Origin: Dipylidium caninum
Taxonomy: Eukaryota; Platyhelminthes; Cestoda; Cyclophyllidea; Dipylidiidae
Length of the DNA: 64,000 nucleotides
NCBI GenBank assembly: GCA_017562135.1
Contig: QEYB01001214.1
Span: forward strand, 1 to 64,000
Direction: 5' to 3'
The notes below the pieces were generated by a model. The model was given only the letters and a program-made list of their open reading frames with translations. It had not been told where the DNA came from and did no database searches. The position numbers were made by a program, and so were the translations under genes. Shown here in pieces: positions 22,901 through 36,200 of this stretch; within the stretch, counting starts at the first letter, position 1; every line of letters begins with the position of its first letter.

Positions 22901-25900
22901 TAGGCAAGACGATTGTGTTGTCTTTTAGGCTGTCTTAACTCATAGACATGATCCAGTAATTAAACCACCTAAAGAGAGAAAAGGAAGGCGAAAAGGAGAA
23001 TATTTTGTCTTTTGCGCCCTTTCTGAATGAAATATAGACAATGCGTAGCAGACGCCATCCTGTCCTCTGAAAACGGATGGAGAACAACAGGCGCCGGAAA
23101 GTGGAGTTGATTCGTTGACTTTCTTCCTACCAGTAGCCTAGGCGAGCGATATGGTATGCCCTTTTAGGTGTTGTTATACTGATCCAGCGAAATCATTTCA
23201 AATTGGGGGGCCTTGCAGGTCACCGCTTGTAAACTTAACCTCGTCCACGACAAGTTATCTCTATCTAACTGACGTCTCTTTTGCCTGCGTCTCGGAGTAG
23301 CCTTAAGGTTTTAAGTGAATAGTTCATCATGTCACTGCTTTCGACCACTCGGTATAAAGCTGCAGTGGCCTCGCACAGAGCCCTAGAGTCTAAGGAAGGA
23401 GGACAAGGTCAACGGAGTTTGAGGATGTTTCGGTCCATTTGACGGCGTCCATGCACAAACTCGCCACGGACAAGGCATAGTAGTTGGCCCCAGCGAGAAT
23501 TCGAAATTTCCTTCCGCCAAGTTCCAACACTTGTCAAAGCGTGACCTTTTAGCAAAGACTACTTGAAGTTTCGATTTTGGCGACCTCTCATTAATCGTCG
23601 CTATAATCATTAACTAAGGCGTTGAAAATGGGCACAGGGTGGCGTAAGTGGCGTTATATGTTTGTATGGATTAAATGATCGCCTGAACAGACATCGAAGT
23701 CTACTCGTGCCCGAGGATTTGGCTGATTGGCGTTCCGAGTCCCTTCTCCTGCCTACTGTTCTCCTTTCGCATGTCCAAGCAATGCAGTACGCGTTTCAGC
23801 AAGTTTTAAAGATTTAGAGAGGTACTTTGCGCTGACCGAATAAAGAGAAGCCTTTTGAGTGGCAGCAGGAGAATAGCTTGGACATTTTTGTGTTTACATG
23901 CGAGGACTATTCCGCCTGCTTACGGTCAGTGATAGTGGAGGAGGATGAGGGAAGGACACGGGCTGGGGTAGGGTTTGAGGACAAAATGCGAGTCAGGAAG
24001 ATGCTACACTTTGGACTGGTAGTTATGCCCTAAGGCACGAATGTGATGGCCTATGGGGTGACCGTGAAACAAATAATAAACAAAGAACAGCGGATTCATC
24101 TCACCTCATCGTGGTTGTTGGTTCTCACTCCATTGACGGAGGTGCGGAATGCCTTTGTATTCATACGTGGCATATGTTCCCGTACAGAGGTGGGGTAAAC
24201 GGGTGATGCCTTTTTAATAGCTCCAGTAAAATGAAGAAAAAAAGATGGAAGAGGTGAGAACAAATGCCGAATGGCGCAAAGTACTTAATCCGGAGTCTTC
24301 GACTACCCTAAGGATTACCGATCGCAGTAGTATTTCTACCACCGTGGACGAATATTTTTATTCAAGGCAAATGAAAAATGGATATGATTGGCACAAACTC
24401 ACTCACAAACAATCACACAATATCGTTGGTGTGAAGAGTCACGAAGAGGCACGAAAATTGGTTGGAAAAGACGCAAGTGAGCAGAGTGAAGAGGGTACAC
24501 GAGAAAATGCCAAGACTGGTCCCTCACGTGGAGCAAAAATTGCAGTCCGCGAATCTGCCCTCAGTCCGTCGGCGTGGTTAAACTGGTCCTGTGACCAACT
24601 CTCACTGGATCCTTCCGGGTCTGTGTGTGTGTGCATTCATCCACCCCTACGACGGGGCTTCACTCTGCTCACTCGCTCATTCGTCCGTGTGACATACACT
24701 CATACACACACACATACAGACAGACACAGATGCAAACAAATACAACATACGAGGATTTAAGATGCCTCGAATATCTTGAATGATCTGCTGACGTGTCAGT
24801 ACAATTTCACAAAGGTGCCCTAGACGAAAATAAATCATACCAAGTGGACAAATGTATCCTAGGGTTAATTTACTCTTTGATTGGGACGACGACCACAATC
24901 CGCCATTCTACTCAAAATAAGACATGGTTGTTTGTGTGTGGGTGCGTGTGAGCGTGAGTGCGCATGAGTTAGGACAAAGCGACCGTAAAGTAAAGGACTT
25001 TAATTCGGATTTTTACTTGCACCGGTTGCGAAACTCTTCACTCTCTAACCCATTGCGACCGCCACGAGGTGGCAATTATTCTGCTACGCACGAGTGGTGT
25101 TAAAGGCACACAAATTAGGGAATCAGGTGTTCATGCCTTATGACCCACTCAAGACATCAGCTCTGACGCCTCTTAGCTGGAGTGTATGAGAGTGAGATCT
25201 GAAATGAACAAGCGAAGCCTACAATTTCTCCGTTCTTGCATTACCAAATATTACTGATAGGATCATCCGCCTGGCTTGGTTAATGGCCCATTCCAGCCTC
25301 ATCAGTCGTGTGATTCGCACTTCATGGGAATAAGTCTCTAGTACTCTCGGCCTTCTGATGAGTTCCATAAGGAATTTGACCAGGTTTTGGAGGAACTAAC
25401 ACTCCGCAATAGGTGGAATGTGAAGTTTTACCATGTCGAGAGTCATTCCTTCACCACCGTTTGGTGATCTGGCTCGCCGAGGTTGTGAAGAAGTGGCAAC
25501 ACTACTTAAGCAGGCATTTGACTACATGACGGTTGCACACTTGACGCTACACGAACTCATTGTGATCGACAATCCTGCGCGTTTGACGTAAACGCAGTTC
25601 GCGCAACTCGCAATAGAGATGCCAATGAAGCCGCTCATAATTTACCTATCACTTCTCTGCCGCTCTCCATAATCTCCACTATCACCTCGAGTAAAAGCGC
25701 CAGTGGTGGAGGTTTACCATCACGTCACGGTGACTTTTGACACCTATGTGGAATGACTACTGGTATTAAGGATGTTTGCGGCATGGTGAAACTTGGTGAT
25801 GCTTTAACGTAACTAGCTCAAAATCGCATAATTACATTATAGTTACAATGCATTTGACACATTTACAGATCACGGCACATAGACTTGACATCAGAATGTT

Positions 25901-26290
25901 GTCACCTTCGACGAACTACTAACTCCTACGCCTGGCTGTCTCCTGGTGGACTTGCTGTTGGCTGGGCTATGAGCACAAATAAAGCAAAATCATTCAAGTG
26001 TCGGATGAACAAATTTAAAAGAGGAGTAAAAAGTCGTAATATTTTTATGATATCGTCGACAAAGAATCGGGGAAATAGCCCAAGCGCGGTGCTCTACAAT
26101 TACCTTCCCATGATGGTGAATGACTTGCTCGACTCGAGGAAGGTCGAGAGACATGCGGCACTACCTCAGGAAAAGGGTGATGGAGTTTCGATTTGTTCTC
26201 CTTCAATGAATTTTTCGTCAGACCCTCCTCTATCTGACTAATTAAGTCCTCTGTCGCCTTTCTCCGCTTTTCAGTATCATCTGCGTTCAT
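16946..26290 (-). CDS. Unrecognised 8-exon gene, 473-residue basic low-complexity protein
   Basis: Coding exons in transcription order: 26290-26104, 22655-22280, 21506-21280, 20914-20724, 19351-19220, 18964-18879, 17902-17748, 17013-16946. All seven introns are GT-AG, several with strong donors (gtaagt, gtgagt, gtaagc), and every junction keeps phase. The summed length is 1422 nt, an exact multiple of three, ending in TGA at 16946-16948. The protein starts MNADDTEKRRKATEDLISQI, a predicted short helix. A long Ser/Thr/Lys/Arg-rich, probably disordered middle follows (exons 2-5). The C-terminal block is more ordered: PPEMVEMIRRKLEGLAQHVV, a probable coiled coil, then DYSEMGYCSPGDDIYVDEEV and ASSLRSIRLLEGNFQEIFDL. 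I recognise no domain or family. The composition suits a scaffold or cytoskeletal accessory protein, but that is only a guess. The weakest acceptors are those of exons 2 and 7. Confidence 0.72.
24701..24730. repeat. CA-type microsatellite
   Basis: A run of imperfect CA/CAGA dinucleotide repeats lies in the first intron of the minus-strand gene. It also pads the tail of a chance plus-strand open frame. Confidence 0.85.
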
Positions 26291-29200
26291 TCTGTTGAGC
26301 TAACGAAGTGCCCCACTGTCAACCTGAAATATGAGAATCAAAGGTCCTCAGAACTCTTTTGATCTCCGTATGCGCATTTAGTTGGCGGTTTTAGTAGGAT
26401 CATGACCCATTGCTTTCGTTTGTGAGCGTGTTGCCCACTTCCCGAGTCAGGGCTACGCAGAGAACATACCGGAGACAGTGGAGCTGCTCGGGAGAGTGGC
26501 ATCACACTCTCAGCAGGCCTTCCAGCAGGAATCATTATGGTCAAAGGGGATCGGTGGCGAAACAGTAGTGCAAATTAGAGCAGAAGATCCCCTCTAAAGT
26601 GTAATTGGATGACAGTGATCGTTCGTGATCTTTAGACTTAATTCCACGGTCTCTTGTTGACCTAGTGTGAAATTAAAAATAGATGATGTGATTCAGGTAG
26701 CATTTCCTCATGAGAACGCCGACAAATACTTTTCTAAATGTGACTTAATAGCGATTGAAATGTTTTCTATTCATAGCTTATCATTCAAATGACCTAAAAT
26801 AACCTCCAGAGGGCACAGCAACGACTAAAATTGGCGAGTTTATCAGGACAGTAGCATGTCACCAACGTCCTCATGCAGTATAACATAACGTGGGCATGTT
26901 ACGTATATTAAAGAAACATTTTGAACCTTTTCCGGAGCATATAATAGACAAAACGCATTTGGAATTTTATGAGCAAAAGATGGCACGACTTCTAACGTTG
27001 GCGCCTGAAATTCCAAACAAGATGGAAAATGCCAGAATGACACCAAAGCGAAATAAGGCTACAGGTTGTAGTTTGCGTGTGATTCGGTTAGTGTTGCTCC
27101 AATTAGCTGGTGCAGACAGAGATTAAATTACCACTACAATATGGAAACAGTTTTGGGGGTTAGCGTGCATTCCTTCTCCCTTCTTATACTGCATGACAAG
27201 TTTTGCTGATCCGCGTTCCGTCCTCATGATATTGAGGGAGGAGATATTTGCTTCAAAGGCCCTGATGGATTCGTTTTTAACTCGTACCTCAAAATGATGG
27301 GGGAAAGAGCATTACAAAAGAGTCGTCATGTATTTGGGGTTAGTAGACGAAGAGTGTGAACCGAGAACAAAGTCTTCCCAGTTGGCTATAGCCCGGTGCC
27401 TATGGGCAAAATACAGCATTTCAGCGTCATTGTCGCATGGTTCCCGGCCAGGGATGATGTGCGCTGTAAGCCTATACCAGGCTATTTCGTTGTTTACTCC
27501 TTTTCAAGGTCATCCTCCCTCAGGTCTGAATTTAAACTGTTAGGTGAGTAATTATACTCGGGCCATAACTTATGTCACGTTTTAAACGCAGTTTCTTGAG
27601 CGATGTTAGATAATAAGTGAAAAACACTGTCAAATAATTTATCCTGACCATTTTAAACTCATTTAGATTGTTCTATTGAGTATGTCAAGGGTAGCGTTGT
27701 GTTGAGGGGGGCTATTCAATTGTCTCATCCATTTCTAAGCATATGGCAGTTGGGATAGGATTGATTCTGTCTACGGGAAAGGGGACTTATTTCGATGCTG
27801 TAAAAAGTTAGTGATCTAAATTATGCGATTTTAGGTGTGCGTAAATGGAATTAGCCTGAAGGCGGATCGTTTTTATGACAGTTTTATAAACACGCATGAG
27901 AATTTACTTAACTAGAGTCAAGTAAAAATACGTAATACCTCAGATTAAGTGGTTTTCGGAAGAGTCTGGTTTAAATGTGATTTTGAGAGACGTCCAACTT
28001 AGACTATATTATTCTCCACGCTCCGTAGGCTCTTTTCCTCAACGAGTGACATACGAAATGCCGGTTTTTTGCGCTCAAAAAAATGGACATTTTTCAGGAG
28101 AAGGTCAACAGTTGCAAAATGAGGAGGCCCGGATAAGAATAAGTTAAAAGTGTTTCTGTTGGGTATCGAAATGCTTGGTCGAATGCCCGTGGAACTCATC
28201 CTCTTGGAGCCGAGGATGATCGCACTACTTCATCAATTTAGACGATCTAAGTTTGACGGCCTTCAGCGAAGTGGGGCATATTTTAGTGACCGTGAAGTCT
28301 ACGTTAAAGCGTGAATAAAGCACACTAGGATTAGATATAAAAATTTTCCAAAGCAGGGAAGGTGGTGAGCTAGTGAGTATTATAATGTTAAGAGAGAGTA
28401 AACGCCAGATAGGACTTGCGGAATATTGTCAAAGAGAGTAGAAGTGTGGAGGATGCCACGTACGAGGCCAAATTATGACTTACACTGAGGCTGAACTTCA
28501 TGCGAAAGCGAAAGTCCAGTGACCGTTCTGACGGTGTGTGTGTGCAAAAACGAACACAACCACGGAGTCGCACACATCAACAATAATCCGTACCACCACC
28601 ACCGCTGTCACCACGAGATTGTTGTCATGCTTTGGCGTGTCATACGCTCTTATACACGCACGCACAAGCGCGCAACCGCGGTTCATTGAAATGTGGTACA
28701 CACGTGTGCACGCGGTTTGACTGACCTCAACAGCCTGTATCAACGAGTCGAACATCACAACCACTAGTCGCATTTGGTTTAGGTCGTAGGGTCGATGGCT
28801 ACAAGTGAGGGAGTGTGTGTGTACGTGGGCTTTGTGCCAATAATTTCCGCGGCCTCGGATTACAACGCCCCTTCCACCTTTCCTAGCCCCGGTGCAGGGG
28901 TTATAGGGCTTGAATCACCCCCTCCCGGGAGCCTGGATTGGCTCCTGCCCCGGAGGGAAGCCCCGGCTAACAGGTTAAGCCAGGAGTGAGGGTGCACCTC
29001 AGTGTCTTCATCCAAGTCCAAGGAAGAAGGCTGCTGAACTGCATACAGACGGGAAGAAGAACTGAACTTCCACGTTAGAGAATGAATTGAAGATAATCTT
29101 GGTTGTTTATTCACCCCTGACCCTCCGCGTATCCCCTGTATGGAGGAGGAAGGAGGACATTGAAGTCCTCGTATGTGATTGTTAGCCAGAAACTTGGTGA

Positions 29201-32200
29201 CGAAAATGATACAACGCTTTCCGGGGGGGGGGCTATTTTTACAGCCTACTGAGAGCACTAACCAAAGTGGTAGAATTTGAGAAGGCAATGCCAACCTGGA
29301 TGGCTCCATATGTGACTTTTTGAGGTGTTGCAAGGGTTTAGGTCGACTTATTGTAGCTGCCCTTTGAAACACTCACAAATTCCCAGTGGAATAACTGCTT
29401 TGTCGCAGTTTGTTTCCTCCACTTCTGCCCACACTGGTTCACAGTGCAAAGTTTGAGGGAGAATCTTTTCCCATCATGCACTGTCTAGTTGTCTTCGTCT
29501 GTCGGTAAAAGTGACAGAAATGCAACGTCTATATCGGACAACTACTGGGGAGAGAAATGACCAACCTAAACCGAAAACAGCCCCATTTTCATTATCACAC
29601 AAATTACTTCCAATTAAGTGTGTAATGTCTTCGAGCACACTTACCTTGGAGTTTCTACCCTTAACTCATTCATTCACTGAGAAAAGTAAAAAAACAGCTA
29701 CAGCACCAGTTAGGAAGAAGGCACTCCTGCGTTTGCAAATGGTAGCGGTTTCTACACCCGCCTTGTTGCTTATCTCCCACCAAATCACTTTTTATTATCG
29801 CAGAATAGGCAACAATCGCCTCTTCTAAAGAAGGTTTTGGCGTGGCTTAGGTAGAGGAGCGGGTCGAGTTTTGAAGTATATTTCCAAAACAATGCCTTTT
29901 TCTGACTGAACGTGATAAGACAGAGGGTACTGCTTCGAGTAATCGACTATTAGGCAGAGAGGGTGGCAACCTCTTGCCCATGACCTGGAAGGAAATCGAT
30001 GTCACAGCCTCTCCCCTTCCTGATGATCTTCAACAGGGTCAGACGTGGGAGAGAATAATGTCATTATCATCACCAGCAGCATCTTAAATAGCATCAACAT
30101 TGTCAATATCGCCATTGTCGTTGCCGTTCGTTTGTGGTGACGTACAACTGTAGTGAGCCACGAAACTTACCGGCTAAGTAGACATAGCTAAACGTAGAAC
30201 ACATGGAAAAGTCTATTCTTCTTACTCCGGCGCAACACATATGTGACGTGCCTAAGTGGAGGGGAGGTGGCTTGGAAGAGGACAGGGTAAGGTCAACCGA
30301 GTTGCCACAAGCAAATCCGGAAGGAAGCTGGGTTAGGATGAATCATAATGACTACGAGTAGCTCACGCGTCTCTGCTGCTAGTTCGTAGAAGGCTCTAAG
30401 TATGCGTTGAACTGGCAGAATTTTGTATTGAAACTATTTTCTTGTGCTCGTAACCGTGATATTCGAAGCTGGACAACGCTTCTGTGGAGGAGGCATGCGA
30501 ACGAGACTATCTACTTGATTTTTCAATAAACTTTTTGTGTACAATGCGTGTAAGAAGGTTGACATTTCAATTAAAAACAGGGGCTTTCTCAAACCCAAGT
30601 GTCCCTCATTGCCATTGTGTCTTCACTTCACCAAAACTTCAAGTTTCAGATGCTCGTAAGCCCTAAATGACCATCTAAATGTGGTCAAACTGTGAGCGAT
30701 GCATTGGTCAGCTTCCCGTCGACAGACGAAGAAAAAAGCCTTCAGACTATGGCTTTTTACCCATAAGGCGTTGTTTATGGCGTAATGACGGAGGTTGTGG
30801 TAAGATTCAAACTAATCCATGTGCGTGCCCTTCGAGACCATCTTTGACATAGCTAGACTAATGAACCATTTAGAGGTGTACTATACGCTGTCACAATGGT
30901 GTTTTGCCCCATGACAGGTGAAGACCCAATGCCAATGCCAACACCAATGGGGTGGTGTGAAGCAGTAGGTGGCCTGCGCCAGATCTCACCTTTGCTCTGA
31001 CATACACCGCATGCAGCGCCATAGCCCCCCAAACCCATGCATATCGGCCTCGGTTACCGAAGCACCAAATGTAATTTCCATAACACGTGCATAAATAAAG
31101 AGCTGAAAAGTCGCCGCAGTCGCAGGTAAGCGCAATCGCCTAGTCGGAACGAAGGGGTTACTCGCAGCCCTTTCTTTTTACGTTCATTTATAATAATGCG
31201 GCGTGACGCGGCTTCCCAGCAAAATGTGACAATGATTCACCTGTTCAGGTGAAAATTATAAGTTCGCTTTTTTGTCAGTACACATAAAAGAATACGCGAG
31301 GCTAAACAAGAATATGTTTTCTTCTGATACGCGGAAAAGAATATCATCATAACCGAAGGTGTGGAGTTAGATTGACCAGTAAGCACCAAGTCAGTCCTTT
31401 GACTCCTCTAGGGCCACTTTCCATCATGCCCGGGGAAAGCGTTTGCATACATGCAACGCATAGACTACAAACCACTTATAAAAATCATAATGTCCTCTGT
31501 GGACTCGCACTAGTCTATAACCGTATGCATGCGTGGGAGGTACTGGAAGAGTGGTAGGGGTAGAAGTTAATTCACTACGGTCCAAATAAATAGGCTTGTA
31601 ATAAAATTGTAAGTATCTGTAACATGTCCAGAAAAAGTCACTTTAGGGAAGGGATGAAATAGGATTTCTGAGGCCTTCATAACAGAAGTAGTGGCAACGG
31701 TTTTTAGAAAATTAAATTGAGGCAAACGCAATCTCGATACACTTAATATCCTCTAAATAACTCAAAAACTCTCATAGAGATGAGACTAATAAAGCAAATG
31801 AAACAACGTAAGAGGGAGAAGAATATTCTCGGAAAACCATTCCAAACAAGTGAATTTCATGCCCCCTGAGAAGGGGGAAAGATTTGGGTCATAGTAAGGC
31901 GCCAGTGCGCCTTAAGAAAGAGCATGTATGAGTGTATTGAGTAATCTAAATATCTTTCAGGGATTTTCGAAGCAGCACAATATAAAAGTATATGGCGCCT
32001 TCGCCCCAAAAACTATTAAAACGACGAAAACATAGACAACAACAAAGCACTCAGAAAGACTTAACTGTACATTCGCACTAACATTGACCTAAATTTCGTC
32101 CATGCCCCGGCCCTTCCAATTGTGCTTCTATGATTTAAAGAAGAATAGCATGGGATAGGATACAGATTTCACACGACGGTGGCAATTTTCATTATTGTGC

Positions 32201-33293
32201 TTTGGCTACATCTCGTGAAGCAATTCAAACTATATTTTGCCGAATATTACGCTAGGCTCAATATCCACGGACTCGTGAGTAGTGTAACTAAAATACTACT
32301 ACTAAAAATGGTATTTGAAGCAGGTACATAAACATTCAGTTGGGTGTGGATTTCATGAAGACTAGTTAAGTTGTGATGTTCCACATAACAAAACCCGAGG
32401 TAGTCAGAAGAAATGTACGTGTAAAATAACAGATATTGAGGACGTAGCATAAATCACCCATGTTGCAACAAATATCCATAGTAGAAATGGTATACTGATT
32501 ATTTGAATTTGTTTAAAACTTAACAATTTCATTGCAGTGCATCGGTTATCCAAATTGAAATTGGGCTGAGAGTATGAATTATAAAGACATGGTGAGCTTC
32601 ACTCGCTAGTAGACTTGAGTTAATGATTTGATATCCGCAAAAGGGAAACGGAAAAGGATTAGTCTGCGGTCAAAAATTTTCCAGGATTGTTGGGGAAAGA
32701 TAAAAGATAGCTGGTAACAGCAAAGTCTTCCTAAACACAATGGCAGAGTGAGGGAGAGAATTCTCACCAGTATAAGTATTAATTTATCTTAAATTGTGAA
32801 ATTTGCTGCAAACACATATTCCGGTTCTTATGTACGCATACTTCATCGATCACATTTGAATTATACTGCGGTGTAACAAGTCACTATTTATTTCTCAACT
32901 AATCGAAGTGAATGTTAAAAATAATTGCATAGAGGGCGTCAGCTCAACGCATACCAGGCTGCGGAAACAAAAGTATTGGCCAACAAACGATAGTGGGGCA
33001 GGTTTTGAGAGGTCATAGTACAAAACAACAGATGGGATCTTGGTGTTAAGTGGTGTGTGCTTAAAATAATAAAAATTAACAAAAATAAAATTTCCTTAAA
33101 AATTTAAACACTTAAATTTGTCCAATTTAGTATTTACGCTATTAGTTTTATAAATGGCGGGTTATGTCTATAGTAAACTTTGTACGACCTAAGTTTGTTT
33201 TTATCTATCAATTTGCACCTTCATAGGGTGGCGGTCCGGTTGGGTTGCCGTTCTTTGATATGTAGAGCACTTTTGTAAAGCTTTATTTCTGAT
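26291..33293. other. Intergenic region between two divergent genes
   Basis: About 7 kb separate the start codon of the minus-strand gene (26290) from that of Dishevelled (33294), so promoters of both should lie here. The second half is noticeably AT-rich. I found no convincing exon. There is a run of ten G at 29223-29232 and a purine/GC-rich patch at 28860-29250. A polypyrimidine-AG acceptor (tttgcaccttcatag, ending 33226) lies 67 bp before the Dvl ATG and could join an upstream 5' UTR exon. Confidence 0.5.
29223..29232. repeat. G10 homopolymer
   Basis: Ten consecutive G residues. Length at such a site is prone to sequencing error and may vary. Confidence 0.9.
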
Positions 33294-36200
33294 ATGGAGG
33301 ATACCAAAATAATTTACCACATAGATGACGAAAACACGCCATATTTAGTAAAATTATCTGTTAGTGCAGATAAGGTCACACTTGGTGACTTCAAATCTGC
33401 CTTAAATAGACCAAATTACAAGTTCTTCTTCAAGTCTGTCGATGCTGACTTTGGGTAAAACCTTTTTGCGATGTCTATTTTGTGTAGCGTTGTGAAGGAA
33501 GAAATCAGTGATGATTCAGCCCATCTCCCTTGCTTCAACGGAAGAGTTATAGCATGGGTAATTTATTTCTCATTGCCTAGATCAACCGCTTCTTAGTAGT
33601 GTTTATGCTAATTATAATGTCATTATGATTTCTCTGTTCCCGCAACGGAAGTCACACTAGATTTCTGGTGTTTGCTGTTCACCTCATGGATTTGAGGCGG
33701 TTTTAGTGTGTATCGTACTTCACATTAGTTTAATTAGTTTAATTCAATCCCTTACAACTGCATTTCTAACAATTCGTTTGTAGAAACGTTTTACTTATTA
33801 CCCATAGTTTTGATTACATCATACCTTTCAGGCTGATGTGGTTTTGCTTGTGTCCAGCTGTATCGCGATATGAAGGATGCATATGCGCTCATTTCTTTCA
33901 TTGCTTCCTACAATCACGATAATAAAAGTTATCTAAGATAGCTTTTCAAGTTTTCTTTATTGTATCTTAGACAATTTTGCGCGAGGTATTGAGCTTCGGA
34001 CTTTAAGTGACGTGAAATACAATGGCTTGACTACTATGTTAGTGTCATTAATGTAATGATTTATTGATTTCATATTTATTTATTTCAGCTCGTTACAGCG
34101 GATGGAAGTGCAAAATCCGACAACCACTCTTCTACGGGTGACGGGTTAGTTTAACCACCACATATATTTAGTTTGCTTCTAATATTTCAACTTTTGTCTG
34201 AGATTTTTTTGCTTCTTTCGCAATTGACTGATGTCCAAGGAAACCTGACAACTCAATCCTTTTTGGTATGGTTCGAGAATTGTCAAACGTCAAGTTGTAA
34301 GGGCAAAACACTCACCTTGCCAACTGTTTGCTAAACTACTTCTTGCTCTCACGTCTGTCATTTCAAATGGAGTTAGACACATTCTTTCCTTATTTTTACG
34401 GGAACATTCTCTGAGGTGGACCTACTTTCTGTTTTATTCATTCTTCTGCTTAGCAGCTCTTTTGCGCAAACGTTGCTTCTTGTTACCCGATTTGAAGATT
34501 ATTTTGTATTATTGCTCGTCAGGATTATCTGATAAAGCGTCGACACACTGAGCTTGTACGAGCCAATTCCTGTGTGCTGAAAATTCTATCTCATTTTAAA
34601 TCTTTTTTTCTCCCAGTGGCAAGACTGGTGACCTCCATGATGAGGCGGGTAGAAACACGACCTCTAACAAGACGAGTGGTAATAATAATCGTGATGACTG
34701 CGAGACTTGTGGTGACAGCGAGTCGGTATGCAGTGGCGATCATCTTCCTCCGCTTCGGAATTTCCAGAATTATAAACATGGCGAGTTTTTGATTGTTTCT
34801 TCTGCATATCACTCGTTACTAACAATCGATTTGTCTTTACCCTATGTATATGGTTGTCGGATGTTTAATAATAGGAATGACACTAACTTATACTGATTTC
34901 GTGTGTACACCTATATTCTCGTGTGATTGTATGGCGAACGATGGAAATATCTAGTGCATAGCAGAAGCTTTGTGATTTTTTAGACTTAACCCCGACATTT
35001 AGGGGCAAAGTGGTAAATATCACCTAGAAAGTCGAAAACGCATTGGATAAACACTTAGTGTCGAAAATGAATTGTAGAACGAGGCAAAGTGTACTAGTCA
35101 CGCCTTTTTCGCCTTTCTTCTTCCGAGGAGCGAATGTAAAGGTGTATTGACGTTTCCTCTGAGTGGAATGTTTTACAGTATACGCTAATCTTGTAGTTGT
35201 TTGAATTTCATAGGTTCGAGACTGGGTAAAATCGGGAGGGGAAACCAAAGCATTTATGATACTTCCTCTTCAATGCTCAGTTCCGATCTTGAGTCGACTA
35301 GTTTCTTTGATTCGGAGGATGAATCTAGTCGGTAAGCTGCACGGACAAGTGTTTGAATTTTGAAATTGTTAAATACTGGAAAAAGTGTCGTTGAAAACAG
35401 TCCACGTCAGGCAAACCAAACCTTTAAAGCGTCCTCCTTTTGTCTATCTATTTACCATAATTTGGTGTTTAAAATTTCATTTTTATGCCTAAGTAAAAGG
35501 TTAAACTTTCTGTTTTAACCTGCAAGGAGTAATGTGTTACTTGAGAGTGAGGTCTTGAAGAGAATGACAGTTAAATCTTACTGTGAGTGCATGCTTTATA
35601 GTTATTAAAATATAATTACATGTGACTGACAGGTACGCACAGGTTAACATTCATGATGACGTTTTTTACTTCTAAAGTTTCTCCACAGCCACGGGGACAA
35701 CAATGTCTTCAATGCGCTACGGTCCTCACAGACAACGACGACGTCGGCGATTTTTGCCTATCAGCCGGATTAGTGAGGATGTAAGTCCACCGAAGTTTGT
35801 TACTCCCTGGGGACGGGGATGGGCTCACGAGTAAGGACGCCATGTCTGCATGGTTTCCAAGTCATTAACAAGTATCGAGTGAACGAGATCGATTGGACCT
35901 TTTGTCGTATGTTTGCGTGTGTATGTATGTATGTATGTGTATTTATCATCGAACCAGATTGTGTGCACGACTTAGCTTGCGCGAATGCACATACAAACCC
36001 ACAGGCGTGCACACATTTATCATCTCTCCTCGTCCACTAATCATTTGTACGTACACGTACATACGCACAGACGAACGCAGTTGTAGTGTCAGCAGCCGCC
36101 GTTGTAGCAGTAGTACCAACGACAACGTCTGCAGTTGTAGCAACGTTACTCGTGTTAATCTCTCAATCACCCAGTGTGTATACCTCACTATCAGTTACCT

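Noticed and set aside
24245..24760. Longest plus-strand open frame between the recognised genes (171 codons)
   Set aside because: It ends in translated CA microsatellite, has no domain or splice context, and lies in an intron of the minus-strand gene. The length is within chance for this much sequence.
28860..29372. 170-codon minus-strand open frame
   Set aside because: Composition is Pro/Ser/Leu-rich with no domain, and it crosses the G10 homopolymer, so the frame itself is unreliable. It could be a repeat but nothing recognisable supports that.
35210..35225. Second B-box-like match (GGTTCGAGACT)
   Set aside because: It is explained as the start of Dvl coding exon 5.
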